A DNA stretch of 49,860 bases from Helicobacteraceae bacterium (GTDB lineage Bacteria > Campylobacterota > Campylobacteria > Campylobacterales > Sulfurimonadaceae), in NCBI GenBank assembly GCA_027063225.1, contig JAMOSG010000015.1, positions 1 through 49,860 on the forward strand. Direction: 5' to 3'. The notes under the pieces are model-generated. The model ran no database searches. It was not told the DNA's origin and saw nothing but the letters and a program-made list of their open reading frames with translations. Position 1 is the first letter of the stretch. Every line of letters starts with the position of its first letter. Shown here one piece after another: positions 22,574 through 30,949 of the stretch. The translations under genes were made by a program, and so were the position numbers.

Positions 22574-22978
22574 AACTTTTCTTGTATTGTAAATACATTG
22601 AAGATGCACCATTGTTGCCTCTGCTCTTAGTTGAGCTAAATATTTTACCTTTTTTTCTAGCTCTTGAGGAGCTACACCTTTTAAACTTTTTTACACTATC
22701 TCATTCTCTAAAGGGATAATCTGCTTATTTAAACTTTTTGCTTTTGTGAGTGTTTCTTTACGAATCTTTAATAACTCTTTTTTCTGTTTTGAGCTTAATG
22801 CCAAATCTTCATCATTCCACATCATTTTTACCATACCAGTTAAATGTGGTAATTTACCTTGAATTAAAAAAGGTTTTGAGGGGTTTTTTGTTTGAGAAGC
22901 TTGAAGAGAACCTACTCCAATACTAGTAGTACCTAAAAGTGAAAAAGCTGTTATAAGTGAAAAAAACTTGGTTTTCAT
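22541..22978 (-). pseudogene. Spy/CpxP-like periplasmic protein interrupted by an in-frame stop
   Basis: The frame opens at 22978 with a signal peptide and reads LALSSKQKKELLKIRKE, a helical LTxxQ-like motif, up to a TAA at 22691-22693 after residue 95. Past that stop, the same frame continues without interruption for 49 more codons (KSLKGVAPQELEKKVKYLAQ and onward to VLTQEQIDILE) to a TAA at 22541-22543. The second LT-x-EQ motif is what a full Spy-like protein would have. A single A-to-T change of an AAA codon would explain it. This could be a real nonsense mutation or a sequencing error. If translated, the 95-aa product would lack the second helix pair. Confidence 0.75.
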
Positions 22979-23071
22979 AACTATTCTTTAAATTTTTAAT
23001 GGATAAAACTATACTCTATTTAGAATAAAATAAAAAAATGTTATAAAAAGAAGATTAATTTTTTAAGAAAG

Positions 23072-23148
23072 TGGTGGGTTCGCCGTGACTCGAACACGGG
23101 ACCACTCCGTTATGAGCGGAGGGCTCTAACCAACTGAGCTACGAACCC
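23072..23148 (-). tRNA. tRNA with CAT anticodon (elongator Met, or Ile2)
   Basis: 77 bases including encoded CCA. Acceptor GGGTTCG pairs with CGAACCC; the anticodon loop is CTCATAA and the T-arm has GTTCGAGTC. G1-C72 excludes the initiator tRNA. Elongator Met and lysidine-modified Ile2 share this anticodon and cannot be separated by eye. Confidence 0.93.
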
Positions 23149-23230
23149 ACTTGAAGAAATATTTCGAATTATACTTTTCTTGTTCTTAAAGCTTGGTTAA
23201 AAAGTTATTGCACAAAACTACACAAAATGT

Positions 23231-23236
23231 TATAAT
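23231..23236 (+). promoter_or_regulatory. Probable purE promoter (-10)
   Basis: TATAAT 28 bases upstream of the purE ATG, in the 115-base gap after the tRNA gene. It faces away from the tRNA. Confidence 0.55.
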
Positions 23237-23263
23237 TTCTCAAATTTTTTACAAAGGGTGTTT

Positions 23264-23761
23264 ATGAAATTTGTATCTATTATCATTGGATCAAAAAGTG
23301 ATTATGAAGTTATGAAGTCGTGTGCAGATACACTAGAGGCTTTTGGAGTAAATTATGAGATGATTATCTCTTCAGCTCATCGCTCACCAGAGAGAACAAA
23401 AGAGTATATCCAAAAAGCAGAGGAAAAAGGTGCGCAAGTATTTATTGCTGCTGCTGGTATGGCTGCACACTTAGCTGGTGTTCTTGCTTCTAAAACTGTA
23501 AAACCAATTATTGGTGTTCCTATGTCAGCTTCTGCTTTAAGTGGTATTGATGCACTTCTTTCAACTGTACAAATGCCAGCTGGTATGCCTGTTGCTACAG
23601 TAGCTATTGGAAAAGCTGGAGCTATGAACTCTGCATATTTAGCTATGCAAATTTTAGCACTTGAAAATGAAGAATTAGCAGTAAAACTAAAAGAAGATAG
23701 AATCGCAAAAGCAAAAAAAGTTGAAACTGATTCTTTAGAGATTGAAACAATTATTGAGTAA
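23264..23761 (+). CDS. purE: N5-carboxyaminoimidazole ribonucleotide mutase
   Basis: 165 aa. It moves the carboxyl group of N5-CAIR to C4 in purine synthesis. IIIGSKSDYEVM, the SAHRSPERT active-site motif, AAAGMAAHLAGVLAS and GMPVATVAIGKAGAMNSAYLAMQIL are all present. I chose ATG 23264, which has AAAGGG about 8 bases upstream, over the GTG at 23258. It is followed after 12 bases by the DUF3972-like gene and then the DUF89 gene, so the three are probably cotranscribed. Confidence 0.96.
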   Translation: MKFVSIIIGSKSDYEVMKSCADTLEAFGVNYEMIISSAHRSPERTKEYIQKAEEKGAQVFIAAAGMAAHLAGVLASKTVKPIIGVPMSASALSGIDALLSTVQMPAGMPVATVAIGKAGAMNSAYLAMQILALENEELAVKLKEDRIAKAKKVETDSLEIETIIE

Positions 23762-23773
23762 TAAGGAATAATA

Positions 23774-24232
23774 ATGGAGTGGATAAGCCAAGAAGAGTAT
23801 ATGCAACAAAACAATTTAGAGCTAGAAGATATTGAAGAACTTATAGGAAATGGTCAACTCACTTTTAAAATAGAGGGTGAGCAAAGACTCCTTCAAGTTC
23901 CACAAAAAAGCTCCTCTTTAGTTGACTTGTCTCTTCAAAATGGTGCCGAAATGGTTACCCAACCTGAGTTTGTTCAAAAAACTATTGGCACTATTTTATC
24001 ACTCCATGAAAAAGTACTTGCTTCCAAGGATGAAACTATTGCATCTATAAAAGAGGAAAACCTCTTTTTAAAAGATGCTCTTAAATCTCTTCAAGAGATT
24101 TATGACGAAGATAGAAAAACAATAAAAGCGCTTCAAAAACAACTCGATATTGCTCAAGAAGAAGCCGAATTCCTCAAAAGAAAATACAAAACAATGTGGG
24201 GAAAAACTATAGATGAGCATGCACAATCATGA
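23774..24232 (+). CDS. DUF3972-like coiled-coil protein
   Basis: 152 aa. The first 60 residues (WISQEEYMQQNNLELEDIEELIGNGQLTFK) resemble a small winged or helix-turn-helix-like fold. From about 80 to 140 it is a heptad-rich coiled coil (KDETIASIKEENLFLKDALK and onward). This pattern fits the DUF3972 family of Campylobacterota, whose function is unknown. No signal or membrane segment. It overlaps the DUF89 start by 4 bases (ATGA), so the two are translationally coupled. It may bind DNA or a protein partner. Confidence 0.65.
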   Translation: MEWISQEEYMQQNNLELEDIEELIGNGQLTFKIEGEQRLLQVPQKSSSLVDLSLQNGAEMVTQPEFVQKTIGTILSLHEKVLASKDETIASIKEENLFLKDALKSLQEIYDEDRKTIKALQKQLDIAQEEAEFLKRKYKTMWGKTIDEHAQS

Positions 24233-25086
24233 AAATTCAACCAGCTTGTGTAGAGTGTATAGTAAACCAAAGTTTTCGTGTTGTAGATGCTATAGATGCA
24301 AACACAACTCTTGCTACAAAAATAACTTCCCATGTCAAAGAGTTAAGTAAAGATTTCTCTTTTAGTTTAACACCTCCAGAAATTGCAGCTTATGTTTATG
24401 CTGATATGGCAAACATTGCAAATATGAAAGACCTTTATGCCCAACAAAAACAACTTGCATCTTCTCATGCTAAAACTTTTTTACCAAAACTTCAAACAAA
24501 ATTGCAAAACTCAACCAACAAACTCTTAAGTGCTGCAAAAATTGCAATAGCAGGAAATGTAATAGACTTAGCAGCAGAAGTTTCATTTGATTTGGAAGAG
24601 GAGTTAGAAAAAATATTCCATACCCCTTTTGGAATTGATAATTTTAAAACTTTAGAAAAAGAGCTCAATAAAGCTCGTAATGTTGTTGTGTTAGGGGATA
24701 ATACAGGTGAGCATATATTTGATTATATTTTTATTCAAACACTCCAAGAGCTTTATCCAGATATCTCATTTTCTTACTTTGTAAGGGGAGTTCCTATTAT
24801 TAACGACGTTACACTCAAAGAAGCTAAAGAGATTGAGTTTGATAAACTATGTAACCTAATAGATAGTGGTGTAGATACTCCAGGCTTTAGCTACAATAGA
24901 GCCACAAAAGAAGCCCAAGAGTTATTTGACAATGCAGATTTAGTTATCAGTAAAGGGATGGGAAATTATGAATGTTTAAGTCCATCACATAAACAAAACA
25001 TCTGCTTTTTACTAAAAGTAAAATGTAATGTTGTTGCTTCTTCTTTAGGAACAGAGCTTGGAGATATTATTTGTAAGGTTGTTTAA
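24229..25086 (+). CDS. DUF89/ARMT1-like metal-dependent phosphatase
   Basis: 285 aa. It starts with a CxxC (PACVECIV) and has the family signature VVLGDNTGEHIFD, then YFVRGVPIINDVTLKEA and DLVISKGMGNYECL. These match DUF89 'damage-control' phosphatases, Mn/Co-dependent enzymes that remove phosphate from damaged or excess metabolites such as sugar phosphates. The natural substrate here is unknown. Its last 20 bases overlap the convergent propeptide-like gene. Confidence 0.88.
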   Translation: MKIQPACVECIVNQSFRVVDAIDANTTLATKITSHVKELSKDFSFSLTPPEIAAYVYADMANIANMKDLYAQQKQLASSHAKTFLPKLQTKLQNSTNKLLSAAKIAIAGNVIDLAAEVSFDLEEELEKIFHTPFGIDNFKTLEKELNKARNVVVLGDNTGEHIFDYIFIQTLQELYPDISFSYFVRGVPIINDVTLKEAKEIEFDKLCNLIDSGVDTPGFSYNRATKEAQELFDNADLVISKGMGNYECLSPSHKQNICFLLKVKCNVVASSLGTELGDIICKVV

Positions 25087-25426
25087 ACCTATTTTGTTCC
25101 CTTTTTAATCTCCAAAGATCAAAAAGTTGCTCTGTTTCAATTTTTAAAGTCCCTTTTTCAAAAGCAGGTGCTTTTTTTACACCTCTATACACCTCTCCAG
25201 AAGTTACCAAGTTATTATTTTTAATAACCCCATACTCAAAATTTTTTGTTTGTTGATTATATTTTACAATTGAACCATCTTTTGTTTGTAGCCAATGTAA
25301 ATAGTGATCCCCTTGAGGCTTTGCTTCAAAACTTGTTCCATCACTATTGTAAAGAACTCTCCAACCATCAAATGCAAGTGCACCAAAAAGTTCCACTACA
25401 AGTACAAGTAATACTACTATTTTCAT
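25067..25426 (-). CDS. Stand-alone M6-protease propeptide-like protein
   Basis: 119 aa. It has a signal peptide (about 1-18). It then reads GWRVLYNSDGTSFEAK, GDHYLHWLQTKDGS and a YGVIKNNNLVTSGEV segment, the DGT / GDE-HW / DGY pattern typical of the N-terminal prodomain of M6 (immune-inhibitor-A-like) metalloproteases. A basic helix (LWRLKREQNRFKQ) ends it, like the linker before the mature protease. Its ATG follows the protease's stop with no gap, with AAGGATT upstream. It is therefore likely a trans-acting chaperone or inhibitor of that protease. The relation to the prodomain is by eye and needs alignment. Confidence 0.7.
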   Translation of the reverse strand: MKIVVLLVLVVELFGALAFDGWRVLYNSDGTSFEAKPQGDHYLHWLQTKDGSIVKYNQQTKNFEYGVIKNNNLVTSGEVYRGVKKAPAFEKGTLKIETEQLFDLWRLKREQNRFKQPYK

Positions 25427-26740
25427 CTAATAATCCTTCATATTCAAACTCATAGCTTCACCACGCTCAGAGATATTCTCTACATAGTTTAAAAAATAAT
25501 CTACATTTCCAGCATAATAAAGTGCATTTTCAGCTCCACCATCTCCACGAGAATCAATTAAACCTTCAACTGCTTCAACTAAATCAACGCCTTTGTTTTG
25601 CGTATCTACATTTACATCATTTCTTGTGATATGCTCTTGCGTTAATTTAGATTCATCTATTTTCCAAATAGCAATACCACCATTAAATTTTCCATGTAAT
25701 TTATAAAGTCCTTTGTCATATCCACTATTATCTCTATTTTCTAAAAGGTAATAGTGTGTTGCATCTACTGGTATTTTTGCAACATTATACTCACTAGAAG
25801 ATGTTGCATAAAGTGTTACAAACTCATTTTTATACTCTATAGGCTCTACCCAACCATTATGTAATTTACTCCATGCACAAGGGTGTACTGGTGTAGCTCC
25901 TGGATACTCTAAAGAGTTTGCAACACCCCACATTCCTCCAGCCATTAAACCAAAATTACCTATACCACCACTATTTGGATTATATGTGTTGTATAAATCT
26001 GGTAAATCAAAAGTTGCGTGTCCAAGTTCATGAGCAATAATTCCAATAGTTGCAATATGAGCAGAAGAAACATTATGAAGCTCTCCAAATAATGCAAAGT
26101 TTCCTTTCTTTTCACATCCAAGTAAAGAAACACCATCTGCTTTGACAATATTGTCATCATATGACATACAACTTTGATGCGCCCAAATACCATAATTTAT
26201 ATGATACCCCTCATAAGCATCCTCAAACCCAGCTATAATATAAGTAACAATAAGCTCATCTGGTGTGATATAACCATTACCATCTTTATCGTATTGTGAG
26301 AAATCTATCTGATCATCTGTAGCTCTTAGGGCATCTGCTAAATCTGGATATACTTTATACATAAAAGAGCTATCATCAACATCTATATTTGGATGGTTTG
26401 TATCAAGCTTTACACTTACAACACCAGCCTCTTCATATTCAAATTTTCCACCACTTACCTCTAAATAGTAATTATTTAATTGATGTGCCTCTTTTCCAAA
26501 AATTTTATCTCGCCATACTTGTTCTGAATTTTGGATAGCAATATTATTAAAACTCACAAGTACAACAAGCATAGGAACACTCCCTTTTGCAACTGTAGTA
26601 CTTGTAACTGACTCTGTATAATCCGTTGTAGAAAGAGTTGGTTCCGATATAGACTCAGAACTACTTGAAGAATCTGGCATACACCCATTCAAAACAATTC
26701 CTAAAAATACTAAAGTGATTAAAAAGTTTTTAAAATACAT
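25427..26740 (-). CDS. M6-family metalloprotease lipoprotein
   Basis: 437 aa. Lipobox LNGC (Cys20), a Ser-rich linker, then the mature domain beginning near VPMLVVLVSFNN (about 55). A DKDGNGYITPDE segment (151-162) resembles an EF-hand calcium site. The zinc motif is HELGH (237-241), followed by DLPDLY for the third ligand, and GLMAGGMWG provides the downstream Met-turn-like segment. It resembles M6 proteases of the immune-inhibitor-A type, but no prodomain lies between the lipobox and the catalytic domain. That domain seems to be encoded by the next gene. It is probably anchored at the cell surface or periplasm. The target is unknown. Confidence 0.88.
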   Translation of the reverse strand: MYFKNFLITLVFLGIVLNGCMPDSSSSSESISEPTLSTTDYTESVTSTTVAKGSVPMLVVLVSFNNIAIQNSEQVWRDKIFGKEAHQLNNYYLEVSGGKFEYEEAGVVSVKLDTNHPNIDVDDSSFMYKVYPDLADALRATDDQIDFSQYDKDGNGYITPDELIVTYIIAGFEDAYEGYHINYGIWAHQSCMSYDDNIVKADGVSLLGCEKKGNFALFGELHNVSSAHIATIGIIAHELGHATFDLPDLYNTYNPNSGGIGNFGLMAGGMWGVANSLEYPGATPVHPCAWSKLHNGWVEPIEYKNEFVTLYATSSSEYNVAKIPVDATHYYLLENRDNSGYDKGLYKLHGKFNGGIAIWKIDESKLTQEHITRNDVNVDTQNKGVDLVEAVEGLIDSRGDGGAENALYYAGNVDYFLNYVENISERGEAMSLNMKDY

Positions 26741-26831
26741 ATTTTTCCTTGTGAACAGGACAATTATACAATGAAAAGCATTAAAAATATAATTACTAAG
26801 AAATAATTCATAAAAGAGAGCAAAGAAGAAG

Positions 26832-26921
26832 TGGTGGACAAGGAGAGATTCGAACTCTCGGAGGAGTTGCCCCCTCGCACCCTTAGCAGGGGTGTGGTTT
26901 CAGCCACTCACCCACTTGTCC
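26832..26921 (-). tRNA. tRNA-Ser (GCT anticodon)
   Basis: 90 bases with encoded CCA. The acceptor is GGACAAG/CTTGTCC, the anticodon stem is CACCC/GGGTG around CTGCTAA (anticodon GCT, reading AGC/AGU), and there is a long variable arm and a GTTCGAATC T-loop, as in class II tRNAs. Confidence 0.95.
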
Positions 26922-26955
26922 GTGTTGTTAGGTTGAAATTATATCTTTATAGTTA

Positions 26956-27465
26956 TTAAATTTTACTTAAAACATCTACAATAAACAAACGTATATAAAG
27001 CCCCAATGTTGTAGTATAACCAACATCACTAAAAATTAACTTTCCATTTCTATCGTAAATCAATGTCGTTGGATATGCTTGGATATGAAACTGCTGTGCT
27101 AAACTTTTTGTTATATCATTCACTACTTTAAAGCTAAGATGATGTTGTATAAGATAGTTTTTTATCTCTTGTTTATTTCCTGAGTCCACTGCAATAGTTA
27201 TAACTTGATATTTTTTAGAGATCTGCTCTATATTTGGTGCTTCTGTTTTACAAACTGGACACCAAGTTGCCCAAAAGTGAACAATAGTTGCTTCATTGGT
27301 ATTGAGATGATATGTTTTTCCATCTAAAAGGTAAAACTCTTTTAGGTCAAGTGGGGCTTTGTTTAAGTCTAAACTCTTGTAAAAACTAAGAAGATTTGTT
27401 ACAATTGCTAAAAGAACAAAAAAAGTTAAAATCTCTTTAAAATAGTGCTTAAGCTTTTCATACAT
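26956..27465 (-). CDS. Membrane-anchored thioredoxin-like (TlpA/ScsD type) protein
   Basis: 169 aa. A single N-terminal hydrophobic helix (about 14-29) anchors a periplasmic thioredoxin fold with FWATWCPVCKTEAP (redox CPVC), a cis-Pro segment AYPTTLIYD and a final amphipathic helix. It most resembles ScsD or TlpA-type periplasmic disulfide reductases. I chose the ATG at 27465, with AAGG about 10 bases upstream; the longer frame to 27525 would overlap the divergent HD-GYP gene. The substrate is unknown; cytochrome maturation or disulfide repair are the usual roles. Confidence 0.83.
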   Translation of the reverse strand: MYEKLKHYFKEILTFFVLLAIVTNLLSFYKSLDLNKAPLDLKEFYLLDGKTYHLNTNEATIVHFWATWCPVCKTEAPNIEQISKKYQVITIAVDSGNKQEIKNYLIQHHLSFKVVNDITKSLAQQFHIQAYPTTLIYDRNGKLIFSDVGYTTTLGLYIRLFIVDVLSKI

Positions 27466-27494
27466 CGTGGAATTACCTTCGTAAAATATTGAAA

Positions 27495-27500
27495 TATAAT
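27495..27500 (+). promoter_or_regulatory. Probable promoter (-10) of the HD-GYP regulator gene
   Basis: TATAAT 18 bases before the ATG at 27519. The ribosome site TAGGAAC lies between. No -35 box is evident. Confidence 0.55.
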
Positions 27501-27518
27501 AACATAATAGGAACTTAA

Positions 27519-28613
27519 ATGGCAAATAGTAGATACAAAATTTTGGTTGTAGATGATGTAAAAGATAATGTGACAGTTGTTACAAATATTTTACAAAGTG
27601 TTGGCTACCAAACAGATTCTGTAGAGGATGGTCCATCTGCAATAGAATTTGCCAATAAAAATGAGTATGACCTCATCTTACTTGATATTATGATGCCAAT
27701 TATGAGTGGTTTAGAGGTTTGCCAATACTTAAAAGAAAATCCAAATACGCAAATGGTTCCTATTATTTTTCTAACATCTAATGCAGATAGGGACACCCTT
27801 ATAAAAGCGTATGCTGTAGGTGGTAATGACTATATTAGAAAACCATTTTTTAAAGAGGAACTGTTAGCAAGAGTTAGTGCAAGACTCAAAATTAGAGACT
27901 ATGAAAAAACTTTAGAGCAAAAAGTTATCCAAAGAACACAAAAAATAGCACAAACAAAAACTGAACTTATGTATGGTATAGGTGCTATTGCAGAGGGGCA
28001 TTCACCAGAGGTTTACTCCCACCTTGAACGTGTTGCACAACTAAGTTATGTTTTAGCAAAACTTTATGGGTTAGATGAAGAGGAGGCTGCAAAAGTGCGT
28101 GATGCCTCAACACTGCACGATATTGGAAAATCTGCAATTCCAAGTAGCATTGTAAATAAAAAAACATCCCTTACAGAAAAAGAGCAAAAAGAGATGCGCA
28201 AACATGTTATTGCGGGGCATGACCTTTTAAAAGATTCTCGTATAGAGCTTTTTCGTATTGCAGCTATTATTGCAGAACAACACCATGAAAAATATGATGG
28301 TACAGGTTACCCAAGAAAAAGAAAAAAAGAGAGAATCCATCTTTACGCAAGAATTGTAGCACTTGCAGATGTGTACGATTCTATGACTTACAATAAAGTA
28401 CACAAATGGACTCAAGATGAAATTTTAGAGTATATCAAAGAGATGAAAGGGAAATATTTTGATCCAGAGATTGTAGATATTTTCTTTAACAATTTAGAGG
28501 AGTGTTTAGCAGTTTATGACCAAACTCCAACATTTCAAGATAAAGAGGAGTCAAAAAAACAAAAGCATGAACGCCCAAAAATTTTAGAGTGGATCTTAAA
28601 AAAGAAAGATTAA
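27519..28613 (+). CDS. Response regulator with HD-GYP domain, predicted c-di-GMP phosphodiesterase
   Basis: 364 aa. The receiver (1-122) has ILVVDD, the phospho-acceptor in LILLDIMMP and KPF. A short coiled linker (LEQKVIQRTQKIAQTKTEL) leads to the HD-GYP domain (about 155-330), with HLERVAQLSYVLA, TLHDIGKSAIP, HVIAGHDLLKDS, EQHHEKYDGTGYP and ALADVYDSM, a complete set of metal and GYP residues. It should be an active phosphodiesterase lowering c-di-GMP. The cognate kinase is not adjacent. Confidence 0.93.
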   Translation: MANSRYKILVVDDVKDNVTVVTNILQSVGYQTDSVEDGPSAIEFANKNEYDLILLDIMMPIMSGLEVCQYLKENPNTQMVPIIFLTSNADRDTLIKAYAVGGNDYIRKPFFKEELLARVSARLKIRDYEKTLEQKVIQRTQKIAQTKTELMYGIGAIAEGHSPEVYSHLERVAQLSYVLAKLYGLDEEEAAKVRDASTLHDIGKSAIPSSIVNKKTSLTEKEQKEMRKHVIAGHDLLKDSRIELFRIAAIIAEQHHEKYDGTGYPRKRKKERIHLYARIVALADVYDSMTYNKVHKWTQDEILEYIKEMKGKYFDPEIVDIFFNNLEECLAVYDQTPTFQDKEESKKQKHERPKILEWILKKKD

Positions 28614-29305
28614 TCTAAAATCATAGGAAATTCAAACTGAATACTTTTTTGTGCTTGTATCACATTAATACAAGCACCCTCCCCTATAACTTCTAAATTT
28701 GTAACATTTAAACTATTTTTTGTAATTGTTTCTATAACAATAATACTATATTTTTTCCCATCTAAAATCTCATATTCACCAATTTTTAAGTGTACTTTAA
28801 TTGTTAATTTTTTCTCATTTTTAAAAAGGGAAAAATACTCATTTAAAGCAACTAAAAAACTGTTAATATTTACCTTTATCTCTGGTAGTGATGTATCATA
28901 AATCTCTTCAAGCTCAATATCTAAAGGACCTAAAATTGTTGCTTTAGATATCTCTAGTAATGAGTAAAGGTTTACAGGTTCAATATCTGCACTTTTTAAA
29001 AGTTTTTTAGAGGTACCTACAAGTTTGTAAAGTTCTAAACCAACAAACTCCTCATCAATATATCCAACAACAATAGCATAATATTTATCTTTTCCATATT
29101 GTAAATCTAAAAAACTATGTAAAAAACCAAAACTATGTGGAGCATAAGAAAGAGCTAAAGAGTAAAGCTCTTTTGGTGCAACATCGTTAAATAAAAACTC
29201 TGCCTCTTTATTGTAGTCAATTAACTTTCCCTCTTTATTGAACAATACAAATGGATTTAAAGAGTTAAAAAGCATACTCTTATAAAAGTTTTCCTCATAG
29301 TTCAT
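28610..29305 (-). CDS. PAS-like protein paired with the degenerate NtrC-like gene
   Basis: About 231 aa. The N-terminal half resembles a PAS domain (FVLFNKEGKLIDYNKEAEFLF). The C-terminal half (from about 120) reads like a reduced histidine-kinase dimerisation and ATPase region with no recognisable H-box, N-box or G-box. So it may be a ligand sensor without kinase activity. I chose ATG 29305, preceded by GGAGAGAACA, over the upstream TTG. Its start overlaps the NtrC-like gene's stop by about 11 bases, so the two are co-translated and probably act together. Confidence 0.65.
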   Translation of the reverse strand: MNYEENFYKSMLFNSLNPFVLFNKEGKLIDYNKEAEFLFNDVAPKELYSLALSYAPHSFGFLHSFLDLQYGKDKYYAIVVGYIDEEFVGLELYKLVGTSKKLLKSADIEPVNLYSLLEISKATILGPLDIELEEIYDTSLPEIKVNINSFLVALNEYFSLFKNEKKLTIKVHLKIGEYEILDGKKYSIIVIETITKNSLNVTNLEVIGEGACINVIQAQKSIQFEFPMILD

Positions 29306-30062
29306 TGTTCTCTCCAAAATAGTTTGCTATTTTTTTACGTAAAGTGATACGGTTTATATCTAATATCTTTGCAATCTGTACTTGCGACTTATAGAGTTGT
29401 TTTGTTGCTTTTAAAAGTGGCATCTCAAACACTTTTAAAAAATCTTTATAGTTGTAATTTTTCTCTTGTAAATAATTTATAAAAAAATTATAGAGTGCAT
29501 TTTGAATATCATCCTCATCCATAGAATGAAGAAACACACTCTTATAAACACCCCTTTTTAAAGAAAGAGCATTTAAAGAAGTATCTCTTAAAACATCTTG
29601 AGAATCTACTTCACTTTGGTAGAGAGTATTTGCTTCTATAGTGTATTTTTTGACCAACATCTCTAAATCTTCTTTACGTTTAGAGAGGGGTTTGAGTAGA
29701 ATTTTTACAGCAAAATAATTTTTTGAGTCACTATCCTCTTTTGCCGATGTTGCAATAACTTTTATCGGTTTCAACATCTCAAGAAACTGCATTTTGTTTG
29801 ATAGTGTATCTATATTGAGCACTATAATCTCTTTATACTCTGCAATCTCTATCTTATTTTGAACAATAAGCTCATAAAGTTTTTGTGCTTCAAAAACAGC
29901 TGCTTCACTAAAAACAGTTTGTGCAAGTAATCTTTTGCCTACATACGCTTCCCCTGTTATTAAAATATTTACAGGAAGTGCCGCTGACATTTGTAAAATC
30001 TGTAAAGCTTTTTTTGATGATTGTGAAAGTGCTATAAAATTTTCCATAATATATTGTAACAT
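29295..30062 (-). CDS. Degenerate NtrC-type regulator with Fis-like DNA-binding domain
   Basis: 255 aa. An AAA-like N-terminal region has a damaged Walker A (LITGEAYVGKRLLAQ, Lys kept but Arg where Thr/Ser is usual) and a Walker-B-like IIVLNIDTLS. The GAFTGA loop that contacts sigma-54 is absent between them. The C-terminal end (about 225-250) is a Fis-type helix-turn-helix (KSQVQIAKILDINRITLRKKI). It is shorter than active NtrC-like activators (about 300+ without receiver). It probably binds DNA but cannot itself open sigma-54 promoters. It is divergent from the FliK-like gene with a short intergenic region, so flagellar control is a reasonable guess. Confidence 0.72.
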   Translation of the reverse strand: MLQYIMENFIALSQSSKKALQILQMSAALPVNILITGEAYVGKRLLAQTVFSEAAVFEAQKLYELIVQNKIEIAEYKEIIVLNIDTLSNKMQFLEMLKPIKVIATSAKEDSDSKNYFAVKILLKPLSKRKEDLEMLVKKYTIEANTLYQSEVDSQDVLRDTSLNALSLKRGVYKSVFLHSMDEDDIQNALYNFFINYLQEKNYNYKDFLKVFEMPLLKATKQLYKSQVQIAKILDINRITLRKKIANYFGENNEL

Positions 30063-30091
30063 TCTTTTTTAAAACATAGTATACTTCTTGT

Positions 30092-30949
30092 ATGAATTTA
30101 GTCAATACACCTACAAAAAATCTCTTAATGCCAAAAGAGTTTACACTCATATCTCCTCTAAAAAATAAGCTTCTTTTAGAAGCCTTTGAAACTACATCGA
30201 CAAGAAAGCTCTCTCTTAAAAATCTTTTGGAAACTCTTTTGGGGGATACTACACAAAAAAAACAAACCCTTTTAGAAACACTCTTAAACAACCCATCTTT
30301 TAAATCTTTAACAAACACCCAAAAATCTCTTCAAGATCTCCAAACGATTTTACCAAATTTAAAAGATATAGCAACACTAAAACCAAAGGAACTACAAAAA
30401 CTTCTTTTTAATAGTGGTATTTTTTTAGAATCTAAACTTCAAAAAGGGGAGCACTCTTTAAAAGAGGATATAAAAGCAAAACTTCTCCAAAAAGAGCAAC
30501 AACTCCAAACTTCAAATAATCCTCAAGATAAAGAGCTTTTAAAAAATGTTCAAAAACTTCTTTTACAAATAGAGTATTTTCAAGCACTCAACTATCTTAG
30601 TGATGAAAACTATATTTTGCTCCCTTTTTTGTGGAAAGAGCTAAAAGAAGCAAAACTAAAAATAAAACAAAAAAAACAAAATCATTTTTTTTGTAGTATA
30701 GATTTGGAACTTGAAACTCTTTCAAAAATAACGATTAATCTCTTACTTGTTGAAGAGAAACAACTCGATATAACCCTTTTTTGTGACACCAAAAAGTTAC
30801 AAGAGTTTGCACAAAAAAATTTTGAAAACTTAAAAACTTCCCTTTACAAAGAGGGAATTTTGCTTAAAAATTTTAAAGTCTCAAATTTTCCAAAACAAAC
30901 CTACCCACAAAATAATACCATTGAGTTAGGAGTTGACATTAAAGTATGA
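30092..30949 (+). CDS. FliK-like (flagellar hook-length control) protein
   Basis: 285 aa, rich in Leu, Lys and Gln. The last 110 residues have the beta-alpha pattern seen in FliK C-terminal domains (LNYLSDENYILLPFLWKELKEAKLKIK, CSIDLELETLSKITINLLLVE, then an Asn-rich end). The N-terminal part is low-complexity and helical. The downstream FlhX-like gene overlaps it by 4 bases, supporting a link to flagellar export. The FliK assignment rests on the domain pattern and neighbour, not on a strict motif. Confidence 0.6.
   Translation: MNLVNTPTKNLLMPKEFTLISPLKNKLLLEAFETTSTRKLSLKNLLETLLGDTTQKKQTLLETLLNNPSFKSLTNTQKSLQDLQTILPNLKDIATLKPKELQKLLFNSGIFLESKLQKGEHSLKEDIKAKLLQKEQQLQTSNNPQDKELLKNVQKLLLQIEYFQALNYLSDENYILLPFLWKELKEAKLKIKQKKQNHFFCSIDLELETLSKITINLLLVEEKQLDITLFCDTKKLQEFAQKNFENLKTSLYKEGILLKNFKVSNFPKQTYPQNNTIELGVDIKV

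Noticed and set aside
22691..22693. Selenocysteine or other recoding at the internal stop of the Spy-like gene
   Set aside because: The codon is TAA, which is not used for selenocysteine or pyrrolysine, and no recoding element is apparent.
23072..23148. Initiator tRNA-fMet
   Set aside because: The first acceptor pair is G-C, and the anticodon stem lacks the three consecutive G-C pairs of initiators.
26956..27525. Longer start (27525) for the thioredoxin gene
   Set aside because: It would add 20 residues overlapping the divergent HD-GYP gene start; the ATG at 27465 has a better ribosome site and gives a normal membrane anchor.
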